The position numbers and the translations under genes were made by a program. From positions 1 through 64,000 of the forward strand of contig CAAGKZ010000068.1 of assembly GCA_900770665.1 (NCBI GenBank): a DNA stretch of 64,000 nucleotides, given 5' to 3'. Below are positions 26,215 to 34,537 of this stretch, piece by piece. The notes beneath the pieces were generated by a model that was not told the origin of the DNA, did no database searches, and worked only from the letters and a program-made list of their open reading frames with translations. Every line of letters starts with the position of its first letter. The stretch's first letter is position 1. Source of the stretch: Bacteroidaceae bacterium (GTDB lineage Bacteria; Bacteroidota; Bacteroidia; Bacteroidales; Bacteroidaceae).

Positions 26215-27402
26215 GTGAAAGTACTTATCGTCTCATTCTATTACGAACCCGAATTGGGAGCTGCTCCAAGCCGCATAACCAATCTTGCCAGGGGGCTCAA
26301 GGCTTCGGGGGTGGATGTCGATGTGCTTACCTGTTTGCCTAATTATCCGAAAGGAAAGATTTTTGATGGTTATCGTGGTCATTGTTCAATGAAAGAACAG
26401 ATTGACGGAATCAATGTCTACCGTTATTGGACCTATGCCACTGTCTCAAAGAATCCGTTCAAACGTGTGCTTGCAATGACGGCCTATGCAGTTACCATGT
26501 GGTCTTTTGCTTTTAAACGCAAACTGATTAAAAGTTACGACCGTGTTATTGTGCAGTCCCCGCCAATCCTGGTATCAGTGTCGGCAATCACACTGTTCAA
26601 GAAACTTTTTGGGAAAAAGGTGATTCTCAATGTCTCCGATTTGTGGCCGGGCTCGGCTGTGGAATTGGGCTTTGTACGCAAGGACAGTCTCTCGTTCAAG
26701 GTACTGAGCCGTTTTGAAAGGTACATATACAAGAATGCCTACTCTGTGATGGGGCAGTCGCAGGAGATTGTGGAGCACGTTGAGGCGATGTTCCCGGGAA
26801 AGAGGACATTCCTGTACCGCAATCTTCAGCCTGCCGAAAACCAACCTGTTGCGGTAAAACAGAAGAGTGGGGCTCTGAAAATAGTATACGCAGGCCTGTT
26901 CGGTGTTGCGCAGGATATGCTGTCGTTGCTCAAGTCAATCGATTTTAAAAGTCTTGGTGTTGAAATGCACCTTTATGGCGGCGGCAACCAGGTCGAGGCC
27001 ATACAGGAGTACATAAAGGATGGAGACAAGAATATCTGGTATCACGGTTATGTATCCAAGCAACAGATAAATGAAGAGTTGAAGAAATATCAACTCTCCA
27101 TCATACCTCTTGCGGCGGCCATTCATGGTGCAGTACCATCAAAGATTTTCGACCTCTTGCCGGCCGGTATTCCAATCCTCTTCAGTGGAAATGGCGAAGG
27201 CGCACGTATTGTCAACGAGTGTGGTTTTGGCCTCGTTTCGGAATACGGTGACTACAAGGCTCTTGAAAAGAATATTCGGGCTTTTGTTGTAATGTCGCCC
27301 GATGAATATTCCGCATATTCGGCAAATTGCTACAAGGCTTCCCTTGATGCATTCTCTTTCTCAAAGCAGCTTGAGCGCTTCGTAGGTTTTATTGAGGAGT
27401 AG
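26215..27402 (+). CDS. Glycosyltransferase family 4 (WbuB-like)
   Basis: GT-B retaining glycosyltransferase of 395 residues. The N terminus KVLIVSFYYEPELGAAPSRI with GLKASGVDVDVLTCLPNYP is the WbuB/fucosamine-transferase type. The C-terminal nucleotide-binding half has the glycine-rich IVYAGLFGVAQ and the block IIPLAAAIHGAVPSKIFDLL with the usual E/S positions before the donor site. The start is a GTG; no in-frame ATG precedes it closely. It is transcribed away from wzi and completes the set of transferases of the polysaccharide locus. Confidence 0.9.
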   Translation: MKVLIVSFYYEPELGAAPSRITNLARGLKASGVDVDVLTCLPNYPKGKIFDGYRGHCSMKEQIDGINVYRYWTYATVSKNPFKRVLAMTAYAVTMWSFAFKRKLIKSYDRVIVQSPPILVSVSAITLFKKLFGKKVILNVSDLWPGSAVELGFVRKDSLSFKVLSRFERYIYKNAYSVMGQSQEIVEHVEAMFPGKRTFLYRNLQPAENQPVAVKQKSGALKIVYAGLFGVAQDMLSLLKSIDFKSLGVEMHLYGGGNQVEAIQEYIKDGDKNIWYHGYVSKQQINEELKKYQLSIIPLAAAIHGAVPSKIFDLLPAGIPILFSGNGEGARIVNECGFGLVSEYGDYKALEKNIRAFVVMSPDEYSAYSANCYKASLDAFSFSKQLERFVGFIEE

Positions 27403-27418
27403 AGTTTTATTCCTCAAT
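27391..27418. terminator. Small hairpin over two converging stop codons
   Basis: ATTGAGGA and TCCTCAAT pair around a 12-base loop; both facing genes stop within it. Probably a weak bidirectional terminator. Confidence 0.4.
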
Positions 27419-27883
27419 CTCGCATCCGTTGAACATGAAGTCCTTTTCGGCAACATCCTTGGGAAAGGTGTAATAGGTCATCTCGGCACTTGAACGCACC
27501 TCGCCGTCATAGATTATCTCGGCCTCAATGAACACGAACATGCGCTTGACCTCTTTCACGCGGCCACGTATCTCAAGTGTGATATTCTCGCCTGTGGGGA
27601 TTGGCTTCTTGTATTTCATGTTCAGGCTTGTTGTCATTCCCGATGTCTGGAACTTGCGGGCAATTATCCAACCGCCGAGCTCGTCGAGCAGAGTTGCCTG
27701 AATACCTCCATGCAAGGTGTCAAGCCATCCCTGGTAGTTGCTGCCGGGTGTCCACAGTGATACAATCTCTTCCCCGTCCTCATAGAACTCCATTTTCAAA
27801 CCGCAAGGGTTTGTGGGTGCACAGGCAAAACAGTTATAACCTTTGTCGGTCAAATCAATCCAAGGGTTCTTTATTTTCTTCAT
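27407..27883 (-). CDS. PaaI-family hotdog thioesterase
   Basis: Hotdog-fold acyl-CoA thioesterase-like protein, about 158 residues from the ATG giving MKKIKNPWIDL. The nine upstream codons in the longer frame are less likely to be used. The family core is WLDTLHGGIQATLLDELGGW with the catalytic-type Asp/Glu, followed by the long beta strand GMTTSLNMKYKKPIPTGENI. A CX2CX5C-like cluster near the N terminus (NCFACAPTNPCGLKM) is common in this subgroup. The physiological acyl group is unknown. Confidence 0.85.
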   Translation of the reverse strand: MKKIKNPWIDLTDKGYNCFACAPTNPCGLKMEFYEDGEEIVSLWTPGSNYQGWLDTLHGGIQATLLDELGGWIIARKFQTSGMTTSLNMKYKKPIPTGENITLEIRGRVKEVKRMFVFIEAEIIYDGEVRSSAEMTYYTFPKDVAEKDFMFNGCEIEE

Positions 27884-28012
27884 AATATTCACGTTGAAAT
27901 GTTTATGCAAAATTAAGCATTGTTTGTGTTTTGGTGTCTATTTGTTGCGCTTATTTAGAAATTCTTAATATTTAACATACTGTTTTGAACATTGTTCTTG
28001 CATTTTTTTTAC

Positions 28013-28020
28013 TATCTTCG
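28013..28020 (+). promoter_or_regulatory. Candidate -7 box of the TraB/GumN gene
   Basis: TATCTTCG, one change from TAnnTTTG, with an ATTG 18 bases upstream (27991-27994). The start codon follows 22 bases later. Confidence 0.45.
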
Positions 28021-28042
28021 CTAAAATTTAATATCAACGATT

Positions 28043-28948
28043 ATGAAAAAGTTCTTTCTCTCCCTCTTTATCGTATTTGCGTCAGTTGTGGTATGCAACG
28101 CACAGTTGCTCTACAAGATTTCTCACAAGAACCTTGAAAAGCCATCATATATAGTGGGAACATATCATCTTGCTCCTGCGTCGTTCATTGATTCAATTCC
28201 CGGTGCTACAGCTGCGCTTGCTGCAGTGGATGTTGTCTGCGGCGAGGTGGTGATGAGCGAGATGGAGGGACGTGAGAACCAGAAAAAGGTTAAGGCGGCA
28301 ATGATGCTGCCCGACGGACAGTCACTCTCCGATGTTCTTACTGCCGACGAGATGCAACGTCTAAATGCATACATGGACAAACTGTTGGGTATGAACCTTG
28401 ACAATCCTATTCTCAAGAGCCAGATGGGCAAGATGACACCTATGGCACTCTCTACCCAGTTGCAGTTGGTGCAGTACATGAAGCTCACTCCCAAGTTCAA
28501 CCCGATGAAACTCATTGATGCCCATTTCCAAAATGCTGCCAAGAAGGCCGGCAAGCAGGTTAAAGGTTTGGAAACTGTGGATTTCCAGATTGCGACATTG
28601 TACATGGGAACAACTTTGGAGCGACAGAAACAGCAACTCTTCTGCATGGTTGATAATAGCGACTACTATGCATTGCAGATGAAGCAGTTGGCCGAGGCAT
28701 ACTTTGCACAGGATATGAAGGCTTTGTGGGAGATAACAGAAGAGAGGTTGGGAAACCAGTGCGACAGCACCCCCGAGGAGGACGAGGCGCTCATCTATGG
28801 CCGCAATGCAGCTTGGGCTGAGAAAATGCCTGAGATGATGGGCGAGGCACCGACATTGTTTGTTGTAGGTGCCGCTCACTTGCCCGGCGAAAAAGGTGTG
28901 CTTGAATTGTTGAAGGCAAAAGGGTACACAGTAGAAGCTGTGAAGTAA
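28043..28948 (+). CDS. TraB/GumN family protein
   Basis: A secreted 301-residue member of the TraB/GumN (Tiki-like) family, thought to be metal-dependent proteases or hydrolases. After the signal peptide MKKFFLSLFIVFASVVVCNAQ comes YIVGTYHLAPASF, the first conserved GxxH motif, and near the C terminus LFVVGAAHLPGEKGVLELL, the second GxxH motif. The two histidines are the proposed metal site. It is flanked by its own promoter-like box and a terminator, so it is a single-gene unit. Confidence 0.9.
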   Translation: MKKFFLSLFIVFASVVVCNAQLLYKISHKNLEKPSYIVGTYHLAPASFIDSIPGATAALAAVDVVCGEVVMSEMEGRENQKKVKAAMMLPDGQSLSDVLTADEMQRLNAYMDKLLGMNLDNPILKSQMGKMTPMALSTQLQLVQYMKLTPKFNPMKLIDAHFQNAAKKAGKQVKGLETVDFQIATLYMGTTLERQKQQLFCMVDNSDYYALQMKQLAEAYFAQDMKALWEITEERLGNQCDSTPEEDEALIYGRNAAWAEKMPEMMGEAPTLFVVGAAHLPGEKGVLELLKAKGYTVEAVK

Positions 28949-28974
28949 AATAATTTTGGAATTACCATGTTAGT

Positions 28975-29015
28975 CAGAGACTGTTCCGCTGTGGGATGGT
29001 CTCTGTTCTTTTTTA
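28975..29015 (+). terminator. Terminator of the TraB/GumN gene
   Basis: CAGAGAC pairs with GTCTCTG, with further TCC/GGA pairing inside, followed by a T-rich tract. Confidence 0.8.
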
Positions 29016-29113
29016 TTGTTAGTCATTTGTATCTACCTTCTGCATCTTCCAATGGTGATTTATTGTTAACAAGCAAGCGTCATTGCATGTTGCTCTTTTC
29101 GTCATTTCTTGTA

Positions 29114-29145
29114 ATTGAGTCTGTTCGTTAATGTCCGTAATTTTG
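29114..29145 (+). promoter_or_regulatory. Promoter of the siderophore/TonB operon
   Basis: An ATTG -33 box (29114-29117), exactly 20 bases, and a TAATTTTG -7 box (29138-29145). This promoter places the true start at the ATG 29166, since the longer upstream frame overlaps the boxes. Confidence 0.7.
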
Positions 29146-29165
29146 CAACGGATAAAAAATACGGG

Positions 29166-31553
29166 ATGAACAGATTTTTACACTTGGTATTCACTATTGT
29201 GGTAATGGCGATGTCTGCATTGCCTTCGGTTGCCAATAATATAAGATTATATGGCAAGGTAACGGCAAAAGGCGAGGGCGTTGTGCCATTTGCCACTATT
29301 GGTGTCGAAGGAGGCAAATTCGGGACCTATTCCAATGACAACGGCGATTATGAACTCGAATTGCCTTTGGGACGCTATGTTCTTGTCTTTACAGCCATGG
29401 GATATGAGCCGCTGCGCAAAGAGGTCTATGCCGATGAAAAACTTCAATTGGAGTATAATGTTGAACTGTTGTCATCGGAACAACTGCTTGACGATGTGGT
29501 GGTGACAGAATCGTCTTCGGGGGTCTCCCGCCTCAGGAATTCGGCCTATAACGTTGTTGCACTCGATACAAAGGAGTTTCAGAACAGCACTGGCAACCTC
29601 AGTGACATTCTGTCAAAATCACCTGGTGTCAGGTTGCGCGAGTCGGGCGGCGAGGGTTCGGGAATCAATCTTATGCTCGACGGTTTCAGTGGTAAGCACA
29701 TAAAGGTTTTCATTGACGGTGTACCGCAGGAGGGTGTTGGCGCATCGTTCGGGCTTAACAATATCCCGGTGAATCTTGCCGAGAGGATTGAGGTCTATCG
29801 CGGTGTGGTGCCGGTTCAGTTCGGTGCCGATGCCATGGGTGGCGTGGTGAACATCGTAACCAACAGTGTCCGGGAGGGGTGGAACCTTGATGCCTCCTAC
29901 TCTTATGGTTCGTTCAATACCCACAAGTCCTTTATAAACTTCGGCAAGGTACACCGCAATGGTTTGAAGTATGAACTCAATATCTTCCAGAACTACTCCG
30001 ACAACAACTATACCATAAATGCCCCGGTTGAGGATTTTGAGACAGGCAGCATTGAAAAGAAAAAACTATACAGCGTCGAGCGTTTCAATGATACCTATCA
30101 CAACGAGGCGGCAACATTCAAGGTGGGTGTTGTCGGCAAAAGTTGGGCCGACCGCCTGATGCTGGGCATAGGGCTTTCACAGATGTACAAGGAGGTACAG
30201 ACCGGTGTGCGCCAGGAGATTGTTTATGGTCAAAAGCACCGCAGAAGCCACTCTCTCATGCCCTCTTTGGAGTATGGCAAGCGAAACTTGCTGCTCAAAG
30301 GTCTCGACCTCTCGGCATCGCTCAACTATAATCGCAATATCTCTACAAATATCGACACGGCTTCCTGTAAATATAATTGGTTAGGTGAGACAAAAAAGTT
30401 AAACGGCCGGGGCGAGCAGTCGTTGCAACATCTGCAGTCAAATAATGAGAACTGGAATCTGGCGGCAAACATCAACTATTCGCCGGGTATTTCTCACAGG
30501 CATCTGTTTACGCTGAACTATCTTTTCAGTGCATTCAGGCGCAGCAATACATCGCTGCTGCTTCCACAGGTGGTTGAGGATCCCATTGATAAACTCACAC
30601 ACAAGAATATCGTAGGCCTTTCCTATCGGCTTACACCGTCCGAGAGGTGGAACATAACCGCTTTCGGTAAATATTATAATGTTTTTGTCCAGGGGCCTGT
30701 GGCAACAACAAGCAATGCCGATGAGTTTGTGAGCAACGCTCGTGCAATGGATGCTGTTGGCTATGGAGCTGCAGGAACATATTTCTTCTTGCCTCAATTG
30801 CAGGTCAAGCTATCCTACGAAAAGGCATGCCGTATGCCAACCATTGAGGAGATGTTCGGAGACGAGGATTTGGAGCAGGGTGAGTTCGGGCTGAGGCCGG
30901 AGAGAAGCCACAATGTAAATTTGAATGTCGGTTACAATGGCAAGTTCGGTAAGCACGGATTGTTTGCCGATGCCGGACTGGTTCTTCGCGATACACGCGA
31001 TTACATCCAACGTAATATCGTCGACCTCAGCGGTGGCAAGTCTGCCGCTACATATATAAATTATGGAAAGGTGCTCACGAAGGGGTATAATGTCACACTG
31101 CGCTACACTTGGGACAAGTTGCTCTCAATAGGTGGCAACTTTACCGATATGAGAGTACTCGACAATATGAAGACAGCCATTGGCAGTTCTGTGCCTAATC
31201 TTGGTTATGGCGAGAAAATGCCCAATCTGCCGTCAATGTTTGCCGATTTTGATGTGACGCTCTACTGGCATGGGCTTGGAGGCAAGGATAATCTGCTCAC
31301 ATTCTGCTACGATGGGCAGTATGTGCAGGAGTTCAGCTACTATTCGGCAAGGATTGGTTCCAACAAAGGCGATTATATTGTCCCTGACCAACTGTCGCAC
31401 AATATCTCACTTGTGTATTCATTGAAGAGCGGGCGTTACAATATAGCGCTTGAGTGTAGGAACGTGACCGACGAGCGCCTGTATGACAATTTCAGTCTGC
31501 AGAAACCAGGCCGTGCTTTTTATGCAAAGTTCCGTGTTAAATTGGGGAAATGA
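29166..31553 (+). CDS. TonB-dependent outer-membrane receptor (XusA-like)
   Basis: Outer-membrane active transporter of about 795 residues. It has a signal peptide (RFLHLVFTIVVMAMSALPSVA), then a carboxypeptidase-regulatory-like beta domain (about 28-105: GKVTAKGEGVVPFATIGVEG) typical of Bacteroidetes receptors, a plug domain (SGVSRLRNSAYNVVALDTKE to MGGVVNIVTNS), and a 22-strand barrel ending in aromatic FYAKFRVKLG. It heads an operon with a DUF4374 lipoprotein and a PepSY membrane protein. That three-gene order matches the XusABC enterobactin/xenosiderophore system described in Bacteroides thetaiotaomicron. The ligand is therefore likely a ferric siderophore. Confidence 0.9.
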   Translation: MNRFLHLVFTIVVMAMSALPSVANNIRLYGKVTAKGEGVVPFATIGVEGGKFGTYSNDNGDYELELPLGRYVLVFTAMGYEPLRKEVYADEKLQLEYNVELLSSEQLLDDVVVTESSSGVSRLRNSAYNVVALDTKEFQNSTGNLSDILSKSPGVRLRESGGEGSGINLMLDGFSGKHIKVFIDGVPQEGVGASFGLNNIPVNLAERIEVYRGVVPVQFGADAMGGVVNIVTNSVREGWNLDASYSYGSFNTHKSFINFGKVHRNGLKYELNIFQNYSDNNYTINAPVEDFETGSIEKKKLYSVERFNDTYHNEAATFKVGVVGKSWADRLMLGIGLSQMYKEVQTGVRQEIVYGQKHRRSHSLMPSLEYGKRNLLLKGLDLSASLNYNRNISTNIDTASCKYNWLGETKKLNGRGEQSLQHLQSNNENWNLAANINYSPGISHRHLFTLNYLFSAFRRSNTSLLLPQVVEDPIDKLTHKNIVGLSYRLTPSERWNITAFGKYYNVFVQGPVATTSNADEFVSNARAMDAVGYGAAGTYFFLPQLQVKLSYEKACRMPTIEEMFGDEDLEQGEFGLRPERSHNVNLNVGYNGKFGKHGLFADAGLVLRDTRDYIQRNIVDLSGGKSAATYINYGKVLTKGYNVTLRYTWDKLLSIGGNFTDMRVLDNMKTAIGSSVPNLGYGEKMPNLPSMFADFDVTLYWHGLGGKDNLLTFCYDGQYVQEFSYYSARIGSNKGDYIVPDQLSHNISLVYSLKSGRYNIALECRNVTDERLYDNFSLQKPGRAFYAKFRVKLGK

Positions 31554-31575
31554 TTAATTTATAAAACTTAATTAT

Positions 31576-32964
31576 ATGAATAGATTTATTACAAAAACAT
31601 CACTTGCAGTGTTGCTTGCAACAACACTTTTTACCTCGTGTGAAAATGAGAATGATGGTGATATCACACCTCCCTCGGGCGGTGCAAGACCCTATGTCAT
31701 TGCAGCAACCGTTACAATGTCGAACAACAGCACCCCGGTGCTGCTCACAGCCACCTCACTCGACGAGGGCACAATATCCCCGGTACATAACGGAACTGTG
31801 ACCGATGAGGCTACGTATTGGGTGTTTCACGGCACAGAATATCTATATGGTCTTGCCTATAATCAGGGCAATGCCGGCTTGACCCGTTCGTATGTTCTGG
31901 ACAAGGATTACAACATAATTACGCGTGACAGGGAGTATGCCGTGAATCGCTTTACAACCTATGGCATGTATGATAATTATATACTGACAACATCAACCGG
32001 CAATGGTGCCGAGGAGTGGGCCGACGAGAATGGCTTCTTGCCCAAAATGTTCCTTGTCTCTTATCTTGACACAAAGGCCGAAACCTACCGTTCGAGTGAG
32101 GCAAGCGAGGAGTATCTGTCCGAGAATTTTCTCGGTAATGGCGAGTATGTCACTCTGTCGGGCTTCCAGCAGCGTGGTGAAAAACTGTTTGCAGCTGTTG
32201 TGCCAATGGGGCTGAGTCAGTATGGAGCCGCTGCTGACGGTGGCAAGTGGGTGAAATACCCCCATCTTGTTAAAACCGAGGATGGCGGTACAAACAGCAG
32301 TTCCTACAAGAAGGGCGAACTGCAGTGGACGCAGTACCCCAATGAGTGCCACGTGGCAATTTTTGACGACGAGACTCTTACAACAAAAAAGGTGATTACA
32401 ACCGACAGGATAAGTTATGCGTCTGGCCGTTTCAAATCACAGTATTACCAGATGATTTGGGCAACCGAGAACGGCGATGTCTATCTCTTCTCGCCCTCAT
32501 ATGCAAAGACCATGACCGACGAGAACCAACGTACAGTGCTGCCTGCCGGTGTTGTGCGCATAAAGTCGGGCGAAGAGGTGTTCGACAACGATTATTATGT
32601 GAATATAGAGGCTCTGTCGGGCGGTCGCTCGTTCCTGCGCTCCTGGTATGTGGGCGACGGTAATTTCCTGTTGCAGATGTATGATGCACCTCTTGTCCCC
32701 GGCAATAGTGCGCCCACAGCCTTGAGTCTTGCAATATTCAATGTCAATGATGCGACACTGAAGTTTGTTGAAGGATTGCCCGTGACCTTGTCGGCTTTTG
32801 GAAAGACTCCTTACATGGAGAACGGTTATGCATATATGCCGGTGACTGTTACCGACGGCTATCCTGCGATATACAGGATAGACCCTTCGGATGCTACTGC
32901 AGTCAAAGGTGCGGTCTTTGAGGTTACGTCACTTGACGGCATCGGCAAATTGTTCCCCCGATAG
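31576..32964 (+). CDS. DUF4374 lipoprotein (XusB-like siderophore-binding protein)
   Basis: A 462-residue surface lipoprotein candidate. The signal ends in LFTSC with an acidic, Asn/Glu-rich stretch after the cysteine (CENENDGD), the pattern that sends Bacteroides lipoproteins to the cell surface. The body is beta-rich with repeated strands, compatible with a propeller (WVFHGTEYLYGLAYNQGNAG, YQMIWATENGDVYLFSPSYA). It lies 22 bases after the receptor gene. In the described Xus system the equivalent protein binds ferric siderophore and hands it to the receptor. Confidence 0.87.
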   Translation: MNRFITKTSLAVLLATTLFTSCENENDGDITPPSGGARPYVIAATVTMSNNSTPVLLTATSLDEGTISPVHNGTVTDEATYWVFHGTEYLYGLAYNQGNAGLTRSYVLDKDYNIITRDREYAVNRFTTYGMYDNYILTTSTGNGAEEWADENGFLPKMFLVSYLDTKAETYRSSEASEEYLSENFLGNGEYVTLSGFQQRGEKLFAAVVPMGLSQYGAAADGGKWVKYPHLVKTEDGGTNSSSYKKGELQWTQYPNECHVAIFDDETLTTKKVITTDRISYASGRFKSQYYQMIWATENGDVYLFSPSYAKTMTDENQRTVLPAGVVRIKSGEEVFDNDYYVNIEALSGGRSFLRSWYVGDGNFLLQMYDAPLVPGNSAPTALSLAIFNVNDATLKFVEGLPVTLSAFGKTPYMENGYAYMPVTVTDGYPAIYRIDPSDATAVKGAVFEVTSLDGIGKLFPR

Positions 32965-33031
32965 TATTTGGTAATGGAATTTTATGATATCTTTGCGGAA
33001 ATGGACGTTATATAGATAAAGAATAAGATAG

Positions 33032-34423
33032 ATGAGAAATTTCTTCCGTAAATTCCACCTATGGGTGTCGGTGCCATTCGGTATTGTAATAACAATTACC
33101 TGTTTCACCGGTGCGTTGCTGGTGTTTGAAAAGGAGATTACCGCATTGTGCGTTGGCAATATTACGGCTGTCACTCCAGTGGGTGAGCCGTTGCCCGTGA
33201 GTGTAATAGCCGACAAGGTGGATGCGACATTGCCTGCCGATGTCGATGTCAAGGGTGTTGTCGTTTCATCTTCTCCCGATGAGGCTTACAGGGTAAACCT
33301 CTCAAAGCCAAAGAAGGCGGCGGTTTATGTAAACCAGTATACAGGCGAGGTAATAGGCAAGGATGAGCGCCTGCCGTTCTTCCGTACAGTATTCCGCCTG
33401 CACCGTTGGCTCATGGACAGCAATCCCGGTGAGGGCAAGGTATTTTGGGGTAAGATTATTGTGGGCGCAAGCACCATTGCATTTGTGGTGATACTGTTGA
33501 CAGGCCTTGTAATATGGTGGCCGCGTAACCGCAAGATGCTGAAGAACCGTCTGCAGATAACTTTTAGAAAAGGCAAGAACCGTTTCTGGTATGACCTTCA
33601 CGTTGCCGGTGGTTTCTATGCCTTGTTGCTGTTGCTTGTGATGGCATTAACAGGTCTTACATGGTCATTCGAGTGGTACAGGAACGGTGCATATGCTCTG
33701 TTTGGTGCAGGTGAGCCCAAGGAAACAACCGTGGTGGAAAGAAAGTCTCCCACGCGTGTTGAGACTCCTGTCTGCCCCGGTAGCTGCAGGGATTGTACAT
33801 TGCCTGTTTGTGTGAACAGTGCAGAGAGCAAAAGCACAGCTGTCGGACAGAGTGGAATGGAACGGTGGAATGTCGATGCCGTAACAACTGCCACAAATGT
33901 CGCCGATACCAAATATGTTGATGCCGAGCCTGCTGTTTCTGTTGCAGAGATTGATGGTATTACGGCGGCAACAGCTGTCGATGCACAGAGCGGTGCAACC
34001 GCCATGACCGACGGCAATAGCGGTGCCACTTCGTTGGTTACTGCGCCGCAGGCTACGGGCTTTGACAGCTGGCAAAAGGCCTATGAGAACGTTGTGGCTA
34101 TAGTTCCGCATTTCGAGACAATTACAGTGTCGGCAGGAACAGTCTCAGTCAAGGTGTCCAAGTATGGAAATATGCGCGCGGCCGACAAGTATATGTTCGA
34201 TAAAGACTGCGGTGCAATAACCTCTGTCGAACTATATAAGGATTCGGCACGCAAAGGAAAACTGTCGGGATGGTTCTACTCGTTGCACACAGGCTCATGG
34301 GGCGGTCTGCTTGTCCGCGTACTCTATTTCCTTGCAGCCCTGCTTGGTGCTACATTGCCACTTACAGGCTACTATTTGTGGATAAAACGCCTCTATGGCA
34401 AGAATAAAAACAAGCAACAATAA
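33032..34423 (+). CDS. PepSY-TM inner-membrane protein (XusC-like) with a cysteine-bearing insert
   Basis: A 463-residue membrane protein of the PepSY-associated TM family, thought to reduce ferric siderophores. Four helices are visible (about 11-32, 144-164, 194-215, 425-450). Histidines in FHLWVSV, RLHRWLMD, DLHVAGG and SLHTGSWGG fit haem ligation. Between helix 3 and the second PepSY domain is a roughly 110-residue Ala/Thr/Val-rich insert that starts with C248-X3-C252-X2-C255-X4-C260 (PVCPGSCRDCTLPVC), which might bind metal or an iron-sulfur centre. It is the third gene of the siderophore operon. Confidence 0.85.
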   Translation: MRNFFRKFHLWVSVPFGIVITITCFTGALLVFEKEITALCVGNITAVTPVGEPLPVSVIADKVDATLPADVDVKGVVVSSSPDEAYRVNLSKPKKAAVYVNQYTGEVIGKDERLPFFRTVFRLHRWLMDSNPGEGKVFWGKIIVGASTIAFVVILLTGLVIWWPRNRKMLKNRLQITFRKGKNRFWYDLHVAGGFYALLLLLVMALTGLTWSFEWYRNGAYALFGAGEPKETTVVERKSPTRVETPVCPGSCRDCTLPVCVNSAESKSTAVGQSGMERWNVDAVTTATNVADTKYVDAEPAVSVAEIDGITAATAVDAQSGATAMTDGNSGATSLVTAPQATGFDSWQKAYENVVAIVPHFETITVSAGTVSVKVSKYGNMRAADKYMFDKDCGAITSVELYKDSARKGKLSGWFYSLHTGSWGGLLVRVLYFLAALLGATLPLTGYYLWIKRLYGKNKNKQQ

Positions 34424-34443
34424 TGCCGGGATAAGAAACTTTG

Positions 34444-34478
34444 ACGCTGTGGGCAATGTCTCACAGCGTTATTTTTTA
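34444..34478 (+). terminator. Terminator of the siderophore operon
   Basis: ACGCTGTG and CACAGCGT form a perfect 8-bp stem with a 10-base loop, followed by TATTTTTT. Confidence 0.85.
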
Positions 34479-34508
34479 TGTAGAATACGATTTGTTCAAA
34501 TAAATTAC

Positions 34509-34516
34509 TAAATTTG
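34509..34516 (+). promoter_or_regulatory. Candidate -7 box of the double kinase gene
   Basis: TAAATTTG fits TAnnTTTG exactly, 22 bases before the ATG; the TTG inside it is therefore not a start codon. No -33 box at the usual spacing. Confidence 0.45.
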
Positions 34517-34537
34517 TATCTGATAACCCCTGTAGCA

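Noticed and set aside
14363..27402. UpxY/UpxZ regulators or nucleotide-sugar synthesis genes in the polysaccharide locus
   Set aside because: Looked for because Bacteroides capsule loci usually have them; none is present in this window.
29115..29165. Upstream ATG extension of the TonB receptor
   Set aside because: The extension covers the promoter boxes and would hide the signal peptide.
34514..34537. TTG start for the double kinase
   Set aside because: This TTG is part of the TAAATTTG -7 box; the ATG at 34538 starts a proper lipoprotein signal.
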